Shown: piece by piece, positions 16,057 through 24,852 of the stretch
Layout: each line of letters starts with the position of its first letter
How positions within the stretch are numbered: position 1 is the stretch's first letter
Assembly: GCF_900112265.1 (NCBI RefSeq)
Contig: NZ_FOLO01000007.1
Span: 112,918-176,917, forward strand
Direction: 5' to 3'
Source: Pseudoalteromonas denitrificans DSM 6059
GTDB lineage: Bacteria; Pseudomonadota; Gammaproteobacteria; Enterobacterales; Alteromonadaceae
DNA: 64,000 nt
The notes under the pieces: generated by a model
Told to the model about the DNA's origin: nothing
Seen by the model: only the letters and a program-made list of their open reading frames with translations
Databases searched by the model: none
Program-made: the position numbers and the translations under genes

Positions 16057-17087
16057 ACGATTTAAATACCAACAAATCAATTGTTATTGATAAATACTGG
16101 GCCGCACCAACAGATTCGGTAGAAGAAGGTTTAGCGTATCTAAAAGATGCATTAAAAAGAATAACATCCTGGCCAAGCCAAATTTTGATAGTGAGTGCTG
16201 CAGAGGTAAAACTACTTTTAAACCCTTTAGTTTCAAATTTCTGTCAATCATTATTACAAGAACATAATACTCACTTGACCTTTGTCAGTGCAGCCTGCAC
16301 TAGCTTACATGCTGCTATTTTTGATTTTGAAAAAATGCGAACATCTGAGTGCTTGGTAATACTTTTAGAGCTAGATCAAGACCTACAACAAGCTTGTTTA
16401 AATGCGTTAGGTGTAGGAAATGAAGCAGGCCAAGATGGTCTAACAGTAAAGAATTGCATTGGATATTGCTTATTACAAAAAAAAATCCCTCAAGATACTG
16501 ATATTACCATTAGTAAATGTGATGTCTTTTCTCAGCCAAAAGGCATGTCTGGTATTCAAAAACTACTCAATCAACTCACGCACTATATTAATCAATCTTC
16601 AAATGATTGCTTATTTGTATCTTTTGATATTTGCTCTAAATGGGGAAAAACGCTCATAAAAGCACTAAAGTCTCGATTAAAGGATAATCAAGATATCTCT
16701 CATTGGTTAACAAGCATCGAAGACGATAATCAACATTATTTAAGTTTAAAGCCCCTGCTTGAACTGCAGTTGTATCAGCATAAATTGGCAAATCAAGACT
16801 TGCAAATTCTGACTTTAGGCGGTGGAGGTCGAATTGGGTGTTTGAAGCTCACATCTGGTCTGAATAAAACAACTCACATATCAAAGTCCTCTTTTGATGA
16901 ATTTAATTTAACAGCTGATGAAGCGATATATCTTCAGTCAATTAAGGTTAAAAAGCATTCAATACAGGCTTACCACGAAATTATAAAAGCCACATTAAAA
17001 TACCCTCAGTCCCAGTATAGAGGTATTAATAATCACTATTTTCGTTGGCATCAGAACTTAAGCCAAGGATCAGGAGTAAATCAATGA
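16053..17087 (+). CDS. Divergent beta-ketoacyl synthase-like protein (344 aa)
   Basis: 344 residues. FVSAACTSLHAAIFDFEKM carries Cys82 in an A-C-T-S-x-H-A-A nucleophile elbow, a close match to ketosynthase N-terminal domains, and a glycine-rich C-terminal strand LTLGGGGRIGCLKL matches the end of the thiolase fold. The usual downstream HGT and GHxxGAAG histidine motifs are not apparent in this protein, although a related His motif occurs in the 14703 product. It overlaps the preceding gene (ATGA type) and the halogenase-like gene that follows. It may be one half of a KS-like pair. Confidence 0.6.
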   Translation: MNDLNTNKSIVIDKYWAAPTDSVEEGLAYLKDALKRITSWPSQILIVSAAEVKLLLNPLVSNFCQSLLQEHNTHLTFVSAACTSLHAAIFDFEKMRTSECLVILLELDQDLQQACLNALGVGNEAGQDGLTVKNCIGYCLLQKKIPQDTDITISKCDVFSQPKGMSGIQKLLNQLTHYINQSSNDCLFVSFDICSKWGKTLIKALKSRLKDNQDISHWLTSIEDDNQHYLSLKPLLELQLYQHKLANQDLQILTLGGGGRIGCLKLTSGLNKTTHISKSSFDEFNLTADEAIYLQSIKVKKHSIQAYHEIIKATLKYPQSQYRGINNHYFRWHQNLSQGSGVNQ

Positions 17088-19003
17088 AACATTCTCTTAA
17101 AATAAGACAAGATTACGATGTTCTGATCATAGGTGCTGGTTGGGCAGGATTAACACTTGCTAGACAAATAAAATTAGAAAATCCAAATTTAAGCATTTTA
17201 CAGCTTGAAGCCAGTACGCAATTTAAGGCTAAAGTTGGTGAAGCTACGGTCGAAATGGCAGGTCATTATTTTATTCACCGTTTAGGGTTAATAAATTATT
17301 TATATCGTAATCACTTACCTAAAAATGGCTTACGTTTTTTCTTTGACTCTGAGCAACATGATTTAAGCTTACATGAAATGAGTGAACATGGCACCACGAG
17401 CATTCCACCGCATCCTGCATTTCAATTAGATCGTGCCAAATTAGAGCATGATTTGGTTTATATGAATCAAGAGCAAGGCATTGATTTATTAATGGGGGCC
17501 AAGGTTAAAGATATTCAAATCAATGATAATGCTGACCATCATATTAGTTTTGATTATTTAGCCCAGACTCACAACATATCAGCTCGTTGGTTAGTTGATG
17601 CCAGTGGTAAAGCAAGTTTACTTGCAAAAAAAGAAAAGTTACATCACCGCCGAGATGTACCAAAAAACTGTGCTGCTTGGGCACGTTTTAGCCAAGTAAC
17701 GGATATAGATTCAATCGGTCCACAAAAATGGCGAAAAATGGTCAATGGTCGATTTTTATCTACCATACATTTTACAGGACCTGGCTATTGGATTTGGGTC
17801 ATACCTTTAAGTGGTGGCTTTACCAGCATTGGTATTGATTGTGACAAAGCAGTTATGAAAAAACCTCCGCTGAAACAAGCTGATTTCTTAGCTTTTTTAC
17901 AGCAACATAAAGGTTTATCTGAGCTCTTAGTCAATGCCAAACTTGAAGATTTTGAGGCTTGGGGGCAATTAGCCTATCGTTCTGAGCAGTTTATAAATAT
18001 AAAGCGATGGGCTACCACTGGTTTTGCCGCTATGTTTTTAGACCCTTTATTTAGTGGTGGTGGAGATGTCATTGCAATAACCAATGATGCAATCACCAAT
18101 ACGATTTGTGCTGATTTTTCCTATCATAATCAAGAGGAAGCCGATAAAGCGCTTACATATAAAGTTCCGATACTGAATCAGCAAAGCCATGAATTTTATC
18201 AAGGTCTATATGCTTACATTAATAATACAAATCCTGCTTTAGACTGTGCAGAAATATGCTCCCCCCTACTTGCATATAATACTGCGGTTTATTTTCTAGA
18301 AGCTGCCTGGGATTACATGGCCGGTAATTTCTCTAATATTGAATACTGGCAAAAAAAGGATTATATCCGCCGAGGTTACCTCGCACTTGAGAAAATTCTG
18401 AATAAACAAATTACTTCCACCCTTCAAACATTGAGGGAGCAAGGACGTTACTTTAACCGTAATCATGAAGGCTTTTTTGAATCAGGTGCTGATTTATATA
18501 AATATTTCGTCTTTGATATGGGGAAACCAGGAAAAGATGGTTGGCGCATTGATATGCACATCAAACTTTGGGTTGATATATATTTAAAAATAACCGCAAG
18601 TAAGTTGAATTTAAACAAGTTTGCCAGCCGTAGATTGGTACAAGAAACATTAAATCTACCACAGATACTTGCGCACGAGACTTTTGATGAAACACAGTTC
18701 CCTGAATTACTGGCAAATTTAAATCAAACACTGACAAATGAATTACAACAAAATACCGAGCATACTGTATTGGCTGAAATTACACGCGAATCATTTAGTT
18801 CAGGTCATGTCACAGTACAAGTGATTGATAACACGCTTGATGATGCTGATATGAATAAACTCATTCAAATGGCAAAAGGCATTTGGAATACGGAACAAGA
18901 ATATATTGCCATGCCATTTATGGTGCCGCATTTCTTACAATTTTGTCGTAAAACTGATACAAAAATAATGTCAGACCCTATACAAGAAGTTGCGTTATGT
19001 TAA
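17084..19003 (+). CDS. FAD-dependent halogenase-like oxidoreductase
   Basis: 639 residues from ATG 17084, preferred because AGGAG lies 10 bases upstream and the start overlaps the previous stop (ATGA); an upstream in-frame ATG at 17045 lies inside the previous gene. It has a Rossmann dinucleotide loop GAGWAG (17-22), VGEAT (51-55), WIWVIP (236-241) and a late DPLFSGGG flavin-contact motif. Lys80 in PKNGLRF falls where tryptophan halogenases have their catalytic Lys (Lys79 of PrnA, by motif position). WxWxIP and the Lys are the halogenase hallmarks, so flavin halogenation is plausible, but relatives with these motifs also include monooxygenases. A C-terminal extension of about 180 residues is unusual. 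A flavin reductase gene was not seen here. Confidence 0.75.
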   Translation: MKHSLKIRQDYDVLIIGAGWAGLTLARQIKLENPNLSILQLEASTQFKAKVGEATVEMAGHYFIHRLGLINYLYRNHLPKNGLRFFFDSEQHDLSLHEMSEHGTTSIPPHPAFQLDRAKLEHDLVYMNQEQGIDLLMGAKVKDIQINDNADHHISFDYLAQTHNISARWLVDASGKASLLAKKEKLHHRRDVPKNCAAWARFSQVTDIDSIGPQKWRKMVNGRFLSTIHFTGPGYWIWVIPLSGGFTSIGIDCDKAVMKKPPLKQADFLAFLQQHKGLSELLVNAKLEDFEAWGQLAYRSEQFINIKRWATTGFAAMFLDPLFSGGGDVIAITNDAITNTICADFSYHNQEEADKALTYKVPILNQQSHEFYQGLYAYINNTNPALDCAEICSPLLAYNTAVYFLEAAWDYMAGNFSNIEYWQKKDYIRRGYLALEKILNKQITSTLQTLREQGRYFNRNHEGFFESGADLYKYFVFDMGKPGKDGWRIDMHIKLWVDIYLKITASKLNLNKFASRRLVQETLNLPQILAHETFDETQFPELLANLNQTLTNELQQNTEHTVLAEITRESFSSGHVTVQVIDNTLDDADMNKLIQMAKGIWNTEQEYIAMPFMVPHFLQFCRKTDTKIMSDPIQEVALC

Positions 19004-19944
19004 TGGAAAAAATGACATTCTTAGCCCGTGATGGCATTCAACTCGCTTATGACACATTAACGGCCATTAATAGTAAAGCGACCATGATATTTTTACATGG
19101 TAGTACTTATAATAGCCGCCGTTATGCCAATATAGCCAAAACATTACATGCTCAATCTTATGATACATGCTTGCTTAACTGGCGTGGGCATGGTGCTTCA
19201 GAAGGAGAAATGGGTAATGTTGACTATATAGGTCAGCTAGAAGATGACTTGGCTGATTTTATAGCCCACTACCAAAAACAAAGTAATAAACCCCTTGTGA
19301 TCGCAGGACACTCTGCTGGCGCAGTCATTTGCTTACGTTATATCAATAAATATGGCTGTGATAAAATTAGTGCAGTGAGCTTTATCGCCCCTGCAATAAA
19401 TGGCCCTTTGGAAACAGCAAGATATAAACAAAAGTCTGCAAAATGGCAATATAGAATCAGCTATTTTAGAGCAGCAAAGCCAAGTAAAGTGCCACCAGCA
19501 TCCGCTTTACAACATGCACCTAACTTAAATATGCTACCTTTTATAGCTGCAAAATTACTCCCATTTATGCGTACAAAAGCAATACTGCGCTTTCCCGCAA
19601 GTGAACGAATGGCAAGACTTGAAGGTCGCATACTCAATTACAGTTATAATTTAATGTTATCGTGCGATATCAATAACTACCCTGCTGCATTTAATAAAGT
19701 TACTGTACCTGTATTAATGTTATGTGGTGAGCAAGATGAAGTTATTCATGAAAATTTATTGAATACTATATTCCATTGGCATTTACCGCAAAATATTAAT
19801 AAAAAGCTTATTGAATTACCTAAAGTTAACCATATGAAAGTTGTTCCTGCTGCATGCAAGATATTACCTGACTGGCTCAATGACTTATTTCCAAGTACGG
19901 CACTTAATTTACAAAAAACAAATGTAAATGAGGTACTGTGTTAA
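18997..19944 (+). CDS. Alpha/beta hydrolase (Hydrolase_4/lysophospholipase-like)
   Basis: 315 residues. Canonical elements are the oxyanion FLHGST (32-37), nucleophile elbow GHSAG (Ser106), CGEQDEVI with the likely acid Asp near residue 249, and a late KVNHMKVV His. The NWRGHGASEG pattern resembles monoglyceride lipases and lysophospholipases. In a carrier-protein pathway this could be a thioesterase-like release or proofreading enzyme. ATG 18997 overlaps the halogenase-like gene; ATG 19003 is an alternative. It overlaps the next gene in the same way. Confidence 0.85.
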   Translation: MLMEKMTFLARDGIQLAYDTLTAINSKATMIFLHGSTYNSRRYANIAKTLHAQSYDTCLLNWRGHGASEGEMGNVDYIGQLEDDLADFIAHYQKQSNKPLVIAGHSAGAVICLRYINKYGCDKISAVSFIAPAINGPLETARYKQKSAKWQYRISYFRAAKPSKVPPASALQHAPNLNMLPFIAAKLLPFMRTKAILRFPASERMARLEGRILNYSYNLMLSCDINNYPAAFNKVTVPVLMLCGEQDEVIHENLLNTIFHWHLPQNINKKLIELPKVNHMKVVPAACKILPDWLNDLFPSTALNLQKTNVNEVLC

Positions 19945-21164
19945 TGAAGTTCATTTTTAAATTTAACGGTTATGTCAGCAATCGAGACGCGGTGATCAAA
20001 GAACTAGATTTAGATAAAAATACTTCACTGTATGATCTAATACTTGCTGCCTTTAATAAATGGTCTCTTGATTTAAATGTACATTTATTGGGAGATTTCG
20101 CCCTCATTTTACCGCTAAACAAACAATTGTTTGTATGTACATCTGCATTTTCAAGTCATACGATATTTTATCAACACACAGCACATAAATTTGAAATATA
20201 TGACAACACAAAACAATTTACGGACCATAAAATATCTGCATTCTCTATAAAGCAACTCTTAGAGTGGGGCTATATTTTATCTCCTAATACATTATTCGAA
20301 AATATATTCACCCTTAATAACGGACAGAGCCAATTATGGCAATTAATACCAGATATAAAACAAGTTGCAAGTAAGCAACTCACACTCGCACACAAGCTCC
20401 ATTATTCAGAAGGAGTGACAAATTCGACTGTAATATCAAATACAGAAAATAATTTAACGTCAAACGTCTTTAATCTATTACCTAAGTTGAGCCATATTTT
20501 ACATCAACCTGTTAGTGCTAATTGGCAAATTGGATTTTTACTTAATATGCAAAAAAGTGACTCACACAATATCAATATTGATGTAAATATAGATCCAGAT
20601 TTTCATCATGACATTAGAGTGAAACCTGAAAGATTCAGTCAAAAAATTTATCGTCCTCATTTAAAAAAACAGTCATTAAATGACGTTAAAAAACATATTT
20701 TTCAGCTATATCAACAAGAGATGCAAGATTGGATTGTAACCGAAGTTCCTAGTTTTAATACTTGGTTAGCACTTAGTTTTAAATTACCAAGTAAATGGAA
20801 TCAACAAAGGCTAATAGCACAGGCTATGGGGAAAAATATCACATTTATTTACCCTGATGCCACTTTATTTAATAAACCATTAAATATTAAACCTCCACAA
20901 AACAAAGACGATCATAAATCAGAAAAACCTGTTTCTTTTTTTAATTTTGAAGATGAGAGTATCGTCAATATATTTGATGCAATGCAGCGATTAATGCATC
21001 ACGGTTTTAAGCCTGTCACACATAAGCTATTTCATATTGTGCCACCTATTTCCGCAAAACTCATAAAACAGCATTCAACCCATGCAAAACAAGTTGAAAA
21101 ATTTTGTTATCTATCACTTACCTTAGATCACTTAGCCAGGCACTCAAACTGGTCAGTATCTTAA
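19944..21164 (+). CDS. Degenerate asparagine-synthetase-like protein
   Basis: 406 residues from ATG 19944 (a TAATG junction with the previous stop; GTG 19938 is an alternative). The N-terminal half resembles the glutamine-amidotransferase class II part of AsnB-like enzymes: a fold pattern ending AFNKWSLDL...LLGDFALILPLNKQLFVCTSAFSSHTIFYQH. The N-terminal nucleophile Cys after Met is absent, and the synthetase-domain ATP motif SGGxDS is not visible. In place of the synthetase domain is a divergent C-terminal region with KPxFxQKIYRPH and WxALSFKLPSKW patterns. It may have lost both activities and act as a structural or substrate-tethering protein. The resemblance is weak and only by pattern. 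Confidence 0.5.
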   Translation: MKFIFKFNGYVSNRDAVIKELDLDKNTSLYDLILAAFNKWSLDLNVHLLGDFALILPLNKQLFVCTSAFSSHTIFYQHTAHKFEIYDNTKQFTDHKISAFSIKQLLEWGYILSPNTLFENIFTLNNGQSQLWQLIPDIKQVASKQLTLAHKLHYSEGVTNSTVISNTENNLTSNVFNLLPKLSHILHQPVSANWQIGFLLNMQKSDSHNINIDVNIDPDFHHDIRVKPERFSQKIYRPHLKKQSLNDVKKHIFQLYQQEMQDWIVTEVPSFNTWLALSFKLPSKWNQQRLIAQAMGKNITFIYPDATLFNKPLNIKPPQNKDDHKSEKPVSFFNFEDESIVNIFDAMQRLMHHGFKPVTHKLFHIVPPISAKLIKQHSTHAKQVEKFCYLSLTLDHLARHSNWSVS

Positions 21165-21192
21165 AATTTAAAATCAATAAAAAGAGAAAAAA

Positions 21193-21441
21193 ATGTCAGA
21201 AAAATCACAATTAATCGAACTTCAAAGTCAAGTTGCAGAAATGCTAAATAAAGATCAAATAGACTCAGATACGCCTCTGGGAGAACTTGGCATAGATTCT
21301 CTCAATGTTGTTGAAGTTATTCTTATATGCGAGCAGTTATATACAGATGTAAGTGATCCAGAAGCACTTATTTTTGATGAGTTTACGACGTTACGTGACA
21401 TGGATGCCCAGTTATTAGAAGCATCAGATAATTTCGTCTAA
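21193..21441 (+). CDS. Acyl/peptidyl carrier protein
   Basis: 82 residues, all-helical and acidic, with the phosphopantetheine attachment motif LGIDSLNVVE (Ser36). It is the obvious tether for intermediates made by the ligase, decarboxylase, ketosynthase-like and halogenase-like proteins of this cluster. It has its own ribosome site (AGAG plus A-rich leader) and is separated by 29 bases from the preceding gene. The role in this cluster is inferred from family and position. Confidence 0.9.
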   Translation: MSEKSQLIELQSQVAEMLNKDQIDSDTPLGELGIDSLNVVEVILICEQLYTDVSDPEALIFDEFTTLRDMDAQLLEASDNFV

Positions 21442-21460
21442 TTAAAAATAAGGAAGCATT

Positions 21461-22198
21461 ATGAAAAAAATCCTCAGCTTTATCATTACCAGTTTGATTA
21501 TAGGCAATATCGTTTCATGGATGATGGGATCTTGGCCTATTACCTTTATTCAGCAGGCTTACTCAGAACAAGAGTTGGCTACATTGCAGGTATTACAACA
21601 AGAACTAGAAGATAATCCAAAAGATGCTGAGGTATTAGTTGAATTAGGTGCAATGTACTCTATGCATAATGATATTGATCTTGCCAATAACTATTTAACT
21701 CAGGCTATAACGCTTGATCCAGAACACCCTTTAATAATTGCTTGGTTCAATGCTAATTCAGCTAAATTATCTGGTGCATCATTAGATTTTAGCATGGGAT
21801 TTTATAAGTTATACACTTTAAGCCATGCACTTAAGCAAATAAGCAAAGCGGTAGATTTAGCACCAAATGATTTAACAATCAGACTGATCCGTTTAGCGAC
21901 TTTTGCCAATATTGGCAAAATAAATTCAGACTTTAATTTAGTCTTTAATGATGAGATCTGGTTTGAAAATTTATTAAAGCAATCTTCATTTAATTTACCA
22001 GAACAAGTGAAAGGACAGTTTTATTTAGCTATGGCGCAAGCTTATTTTTTTAAAGCTGACGAAGTTTCTAGTAAAAAAGTAGATAAATACTTAAGTTTAT
22101 ATCAAGGAGTCAAAGCTAAAACACCTCAAGAGCAAGCACAGTATAAAATACTCGAAACACAGTTTGCAAAAGTCGATCGAGGTAATCAATGGAAGTAG
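21461..22198 (+). CDS. Membrane-anchored TPR protein
   Basis: 245 residues. One N-terminal membrane segment (about 5-24) is followed by TPR-like helical repeats (about 40-240), including DAEVLVELGAMYSMHNDIDLANNYLTQAITLDPEHP. This resembles the TPR part of cytochrome c biogenesis protein CcmI, but the N-terminal half of CcmI is lacking and no cytochrome genes are near. It overlaps the ATPase gene by 10 bases, which suggests an assembly role with the exporter. Confidence 0.7.
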   Translation: MKKILSFIITSLIIGNIVSWMMGSWPITFIQQAYSEQELATLQVLQQELEDNPKDAEVLVELGAMYSMHNDIDLANNYLTQAITLDPEHPLIIAWFNANSAKLSGASLDFSMGFYKLYTLSHALKQISKAVDLAPNDLTIRLIRLATFANIGKINSDFNLVFNDEIWFENLLKQSSFNLPEQVKGQFYLAMAQAYFFKADEVSSKKVDKYLSLYQGVKAKTPQEQAQYKILETQFAKVDRGNQWK

Positions 22199-22872
22199 TC
22201 AAACTTAACAATATTAGTCGATTTTTCAGCCTAGGCAATAGCCAAGTTAATGCTTTAAAAAATGTAAATCTGAGTGTAAATAAAGGTGAGTTTTTAGTAC
22301 TTAAAGGCAGTAGTGGAAGTGGAAAAAGTACCTTGTTAAATATTATTGGCGCTATGGATGAAGCAAGTACTGGAGAAGTTGAAATAGCGGGTAAACCCTT
22401 AAATAAATTAAGTGATGCAAAAAAGTCGAAGATCAGGCAAAAACACATAGGCTTTATATTTCAATCATTTAACTTGTTACCTGTGTTAACTGCTTTAGAA
22501 AATGTGCAATATCCGCTTTCATTGCAAGGGGATAAAAACTCTAAAAACAAAGCAATAAAAGCTTTAGCTCAAGTCGGGTTAGCCGACTTTATTCACCATA
22601 GACCGAATCAACTATCCGGAGGGCAAATGCAGCGTGTTGCAATCGCTCGTGCTTTAGTGACTCAACCAGATATTATTTTAGCAGATGAACCCACTGCAAA
22701 TTTAGACTCAGTTACAGCTAAATCCATAATGGAATTAATGAAACAGCTAAATCAACAAGGGATCACTTTTATTTTTGCCACCCATCATGAGTTTGTTCTT
22801 ACTCAGGCTTCACGCATTATTGAATTAAAAGATGGTCAAATAATGCATGACAAACAAAAGGCTGCAGCATGA
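22189..22872 (+). CDS. ABC transporter ATPase, LolD/MacB type
   Basis: 227 residues. Walker A is GSSGSGKST (40-48), the Q-loop FQSFNLLP lies near 91-98, the signature LSGGQMQRV is at 142-150, Walker B IILADEP is at 162-168 and the H-loop is ATHH near 195. This is the energy-supplying subunit of a MacB/LolCDE-like exporter. It overlaps the TPR gene before it and the lipoprotein gene after it (ATGA). Operon location and the FtsX-type permease encoded at 23614 make the pairing firm. Confidence 0.95.
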   Translation: MEVVKLNNISRFFSLGNSQVNALKNVNLSVNKGEFLVLKGSSGSGKSTLLNIIGAMDEASTGEVEIAGKPLNKLSDAKKSKIRQKHIGFIFQSFNLLPVLTALENVQYPLSLQGDKNSKNKAIKALAQVGLADFIHHRPNQLSGGQMQRVAIARALVTQPDIILADEPTANLDSVTAKSIMELMKQLNQQGITFIFATHHEFVLTQASRIIELKDGQIMHDKQKAAA

Positions 22873-23630
22873 AACATTTGATTAAAGTACTATTAATAAC
22901 AACTTGGATAACGGCTTGTTCAGATCAAGCTGAACTCAAAGCGAGTAATACAAACACGCCTATTTCAAAAAAGATAATAAATGAAAATTATGCTCAACCT
23001 ACATTTGTAGGTGCCAGTGAAGAAGAGCAACTTAATTTATTAAAAAAATTAAATCTATCGAAACAGCCTGACAATGAACAAATACGAAAAAAATTATTAA
23101 TAGAGCTGGCATTATTTTCAAATTCAGACCTGCAGACAGCTTTAAAATTAGAGCGTATTACAGAAAAATTAGAACAATTCGCACGCGTAAATCAACAAGA
23201 TTTCGAAATATTAGCAGCCTATGGCAATGCACTGAGTTATCAGGCTATTTTTCATCAAGATAATTTAGGTAAAATGAATCTATTATCGCGTAAGGGCATG
23301 CGAATAATGGACCGAGCGATAAAAGAAGCACCTAATAATTTAGGAGCCAGATTATTACGCGGGATTAGTTATGCCAATATGCCCGCATTTTTAAATCGAT
23401 CTCGCTTTGCTTCTGTAGATTTAACTTTAGTAAAGCAATATTCAACCCCAAAAAAAAATGATGCCTTCACCGATTTTATAAATTATTACCTCGCAATGGC
23501 TCTTGCTAAAAATGAAGAAATTAAACAGGCTAAAAAAATCTGGCTAGCGCTAAAGAATAACCCAAACTCCCTGTGGCGTGATAAAGCAAGCAGACGTTTA
23601 AAGGAGGTTGATAATGCTTTTTCGTTATAA
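22869..23630 (+). CDS. TPR-like lipoprotein
   Basis: 253 residues with a lipobox-like ITAC at residues 14-17, so probably a lipoprotein. The rest is largely helical with TPR-like spacing. It overlaps the ATPase gene (ATGA) and runs into the permease gene by 17 bases (or 23 from a non-ATG start). With the other TPR protein it brackets the ABC ATPase gene, which suggests a periplasmic or outer-membrane accessory of the exporter. No specific family was recognised. Confidence 0.65.
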   Translation: MKHLIKVLLITTWITACSDQAELKASNTNTPISKKIINENYAQPTFVGASEEEQLNLLKKLNLSKQPDNEQIRKKLLIELALFSNSDLQTALKLERITEKLEQFARVNQQDFEILAAYGNALSYQAIFHQDNLGKMNLLSRKGMRIMDRAIKEAPNNLGARLLRGISYANMPAFLNRSRFASVDLTLVKQYSTPKKNDAFTDFINYYLAMALAKNEEIKQAKKIWLALKNNPNSLWRDKASRRLKEVDNAFSL

Positions 23631-24843
23631 AATAGCGTTACTTAATGTACTTAGAAATCGCCGTCGCAGTGTGCTTACATTATTAGCAATACAGGTAGGA
23701 GTGATCAGCTTAGTGTTATTTGGTGGCTTTGTTGCCTCTATGTCCGATGGGATGCGTGAAAATATGATCCGCTCAGAACTTGGCCATTTACAAATTTATA
23801 AAAAGGGTTTTAATCAGTATGGTCATATAGAACCTGAAAAATATCTTTTATCTCAATCAGATTTAACGCAAATAACACACATTGTAGAAGCCATTACAGG
23901 TGTAGAGCTAATCACTCCTAGACTCGACTTTTCAGGTTTATTAACCAATGGAAATCAATCTATCGCCATCGTAGGTAATGGCATAAACCCAGACAAGGAA
24001 GCACTCCTAAGTTCAGCAATTACAATTACCCAAGGTGAAGACTTATTTCCCCAAGACTCTGATGGTGCATTACTTGGTCAGGGTTTGTTTAATGCACTGA
24101 ATACAAAAGTGGGTGATTATCTTACATTACTAAGTTCAACAACCGATGGCGCAGTAAATGCGGTCGATATCAAAGTGGTAGGGGCAATCAATACGGGTGT
24201 CAGAGACGTTGATAATAGGCTAATTCGAATCAACCTGCCCCATGCTCAAGACTTACAATTCACAGATGGCATTAGCCGACTCGTAGTTTTACTTTCTGAA
24301 ACAGACAATACCCAAGTTGTTATAAAGCAATTAAATGAAATTTTCGAAAAAGAAAAGCTCCCATTAGAAATAAAAAGTTGGTCACAGTTAGCTGATTATT
24401 ATCACGAAGTTGTAAAGCTCTTTGAGGGTGTTTTTGGTTTTATTAAAGTGATTGTTTTATTTATTGCAGCCCTGAGTATTGCCAATACTATGATGATGGC
24501 AGTAATGGAACGCACCCCTGAAATTGGTTCAATTAGAGCACTAGGTGCAACTCGGTATGAAATTATGATGCTATTTTTAACTGAAGCCTTCTATTTAGGT
24601 ATTTTTGGCAGTGTATTGGGCGTTTTATTTGGAATATTACTGGCCAATGGTATTACTTTAGCTGAATTTATTATGCCTACCCCACCCGGAAGCAGCCAAA
24701 GCTATCCGATACGAATTTTTATTGAGTGGCCGGTGCTTTGGCAAACCGCAATAACAGGTATTTTTGTTGCTGTGATAGCCAGTATCTACCCCGCTTTTAA
24801 AGCATCCCGCTTACTGATAAACCAGGCAATGCGTTCTGCATAA
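23614..24843 (+). CDS. ABC transporter permease, FtsX/LolE type
   Basis: 409 residues from ATG 23614, chosen for a perfect AAGGAGG six bases upstream; it lies inside the end of the previous gene. The topology is N-terminal helix (about 16-38), a large periplasmic domain (about 40-270) and three C-terminal helices including FIKVIVLFIAALSIANTMMMAVMERTPEIGSIRALGAT, which carries the typical FtsX EIGxxRAxGAT coupling segment. It is the transmembrane subunit for the ATPase at 22189. This type moves lipids, lipoproteins or hydrophobic compounds from the inner membrane. Confidence 0.95.
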   Translation: MLFRYKIALLNVLRNRRRSVLTLLAIQVGVISLVLFGGFVASMSDGMRENMIRSELGHLQIYKKGFNQYGHIEPEKYLLSQSDLTQITHIVEAITGVELITPRLDFSGLLTNGNQSIAIVGNGINPDKEALLSSAITITQGEDLFPQDSDGALLGQGLFNALNTKVGDYLTLLSSTTDGAVNAVDIKVVGAINTGVRDVDNRLIRINLPHAQDLQFTDGISRLVVLLSETDNTQVVIKQLNEIFEKEKLPLEIKSWSQLADYYHEVVKLFEGVFGFIKVIVLFIAALSIANTMMMAVMERTPEIGSIRALGATRYEIMMLFLTEAFYLGIFGSVLGVLFGILLANGITLAEFIMPTPPGSSQSYPIRIFIEWPVLWQTAITGIFVAVIASIYPAFKASRLLINQAMRSA

Positions 24844-24852
24844 GGAATTTAA

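Noticed and set aside
17045..17083. Upstream ATG extension of the halogenase-like gene
   Set aside because: Lies inside the preceding gene and lacks a ribosome site; ATG 17084 has AGGAG and the normal overlap.
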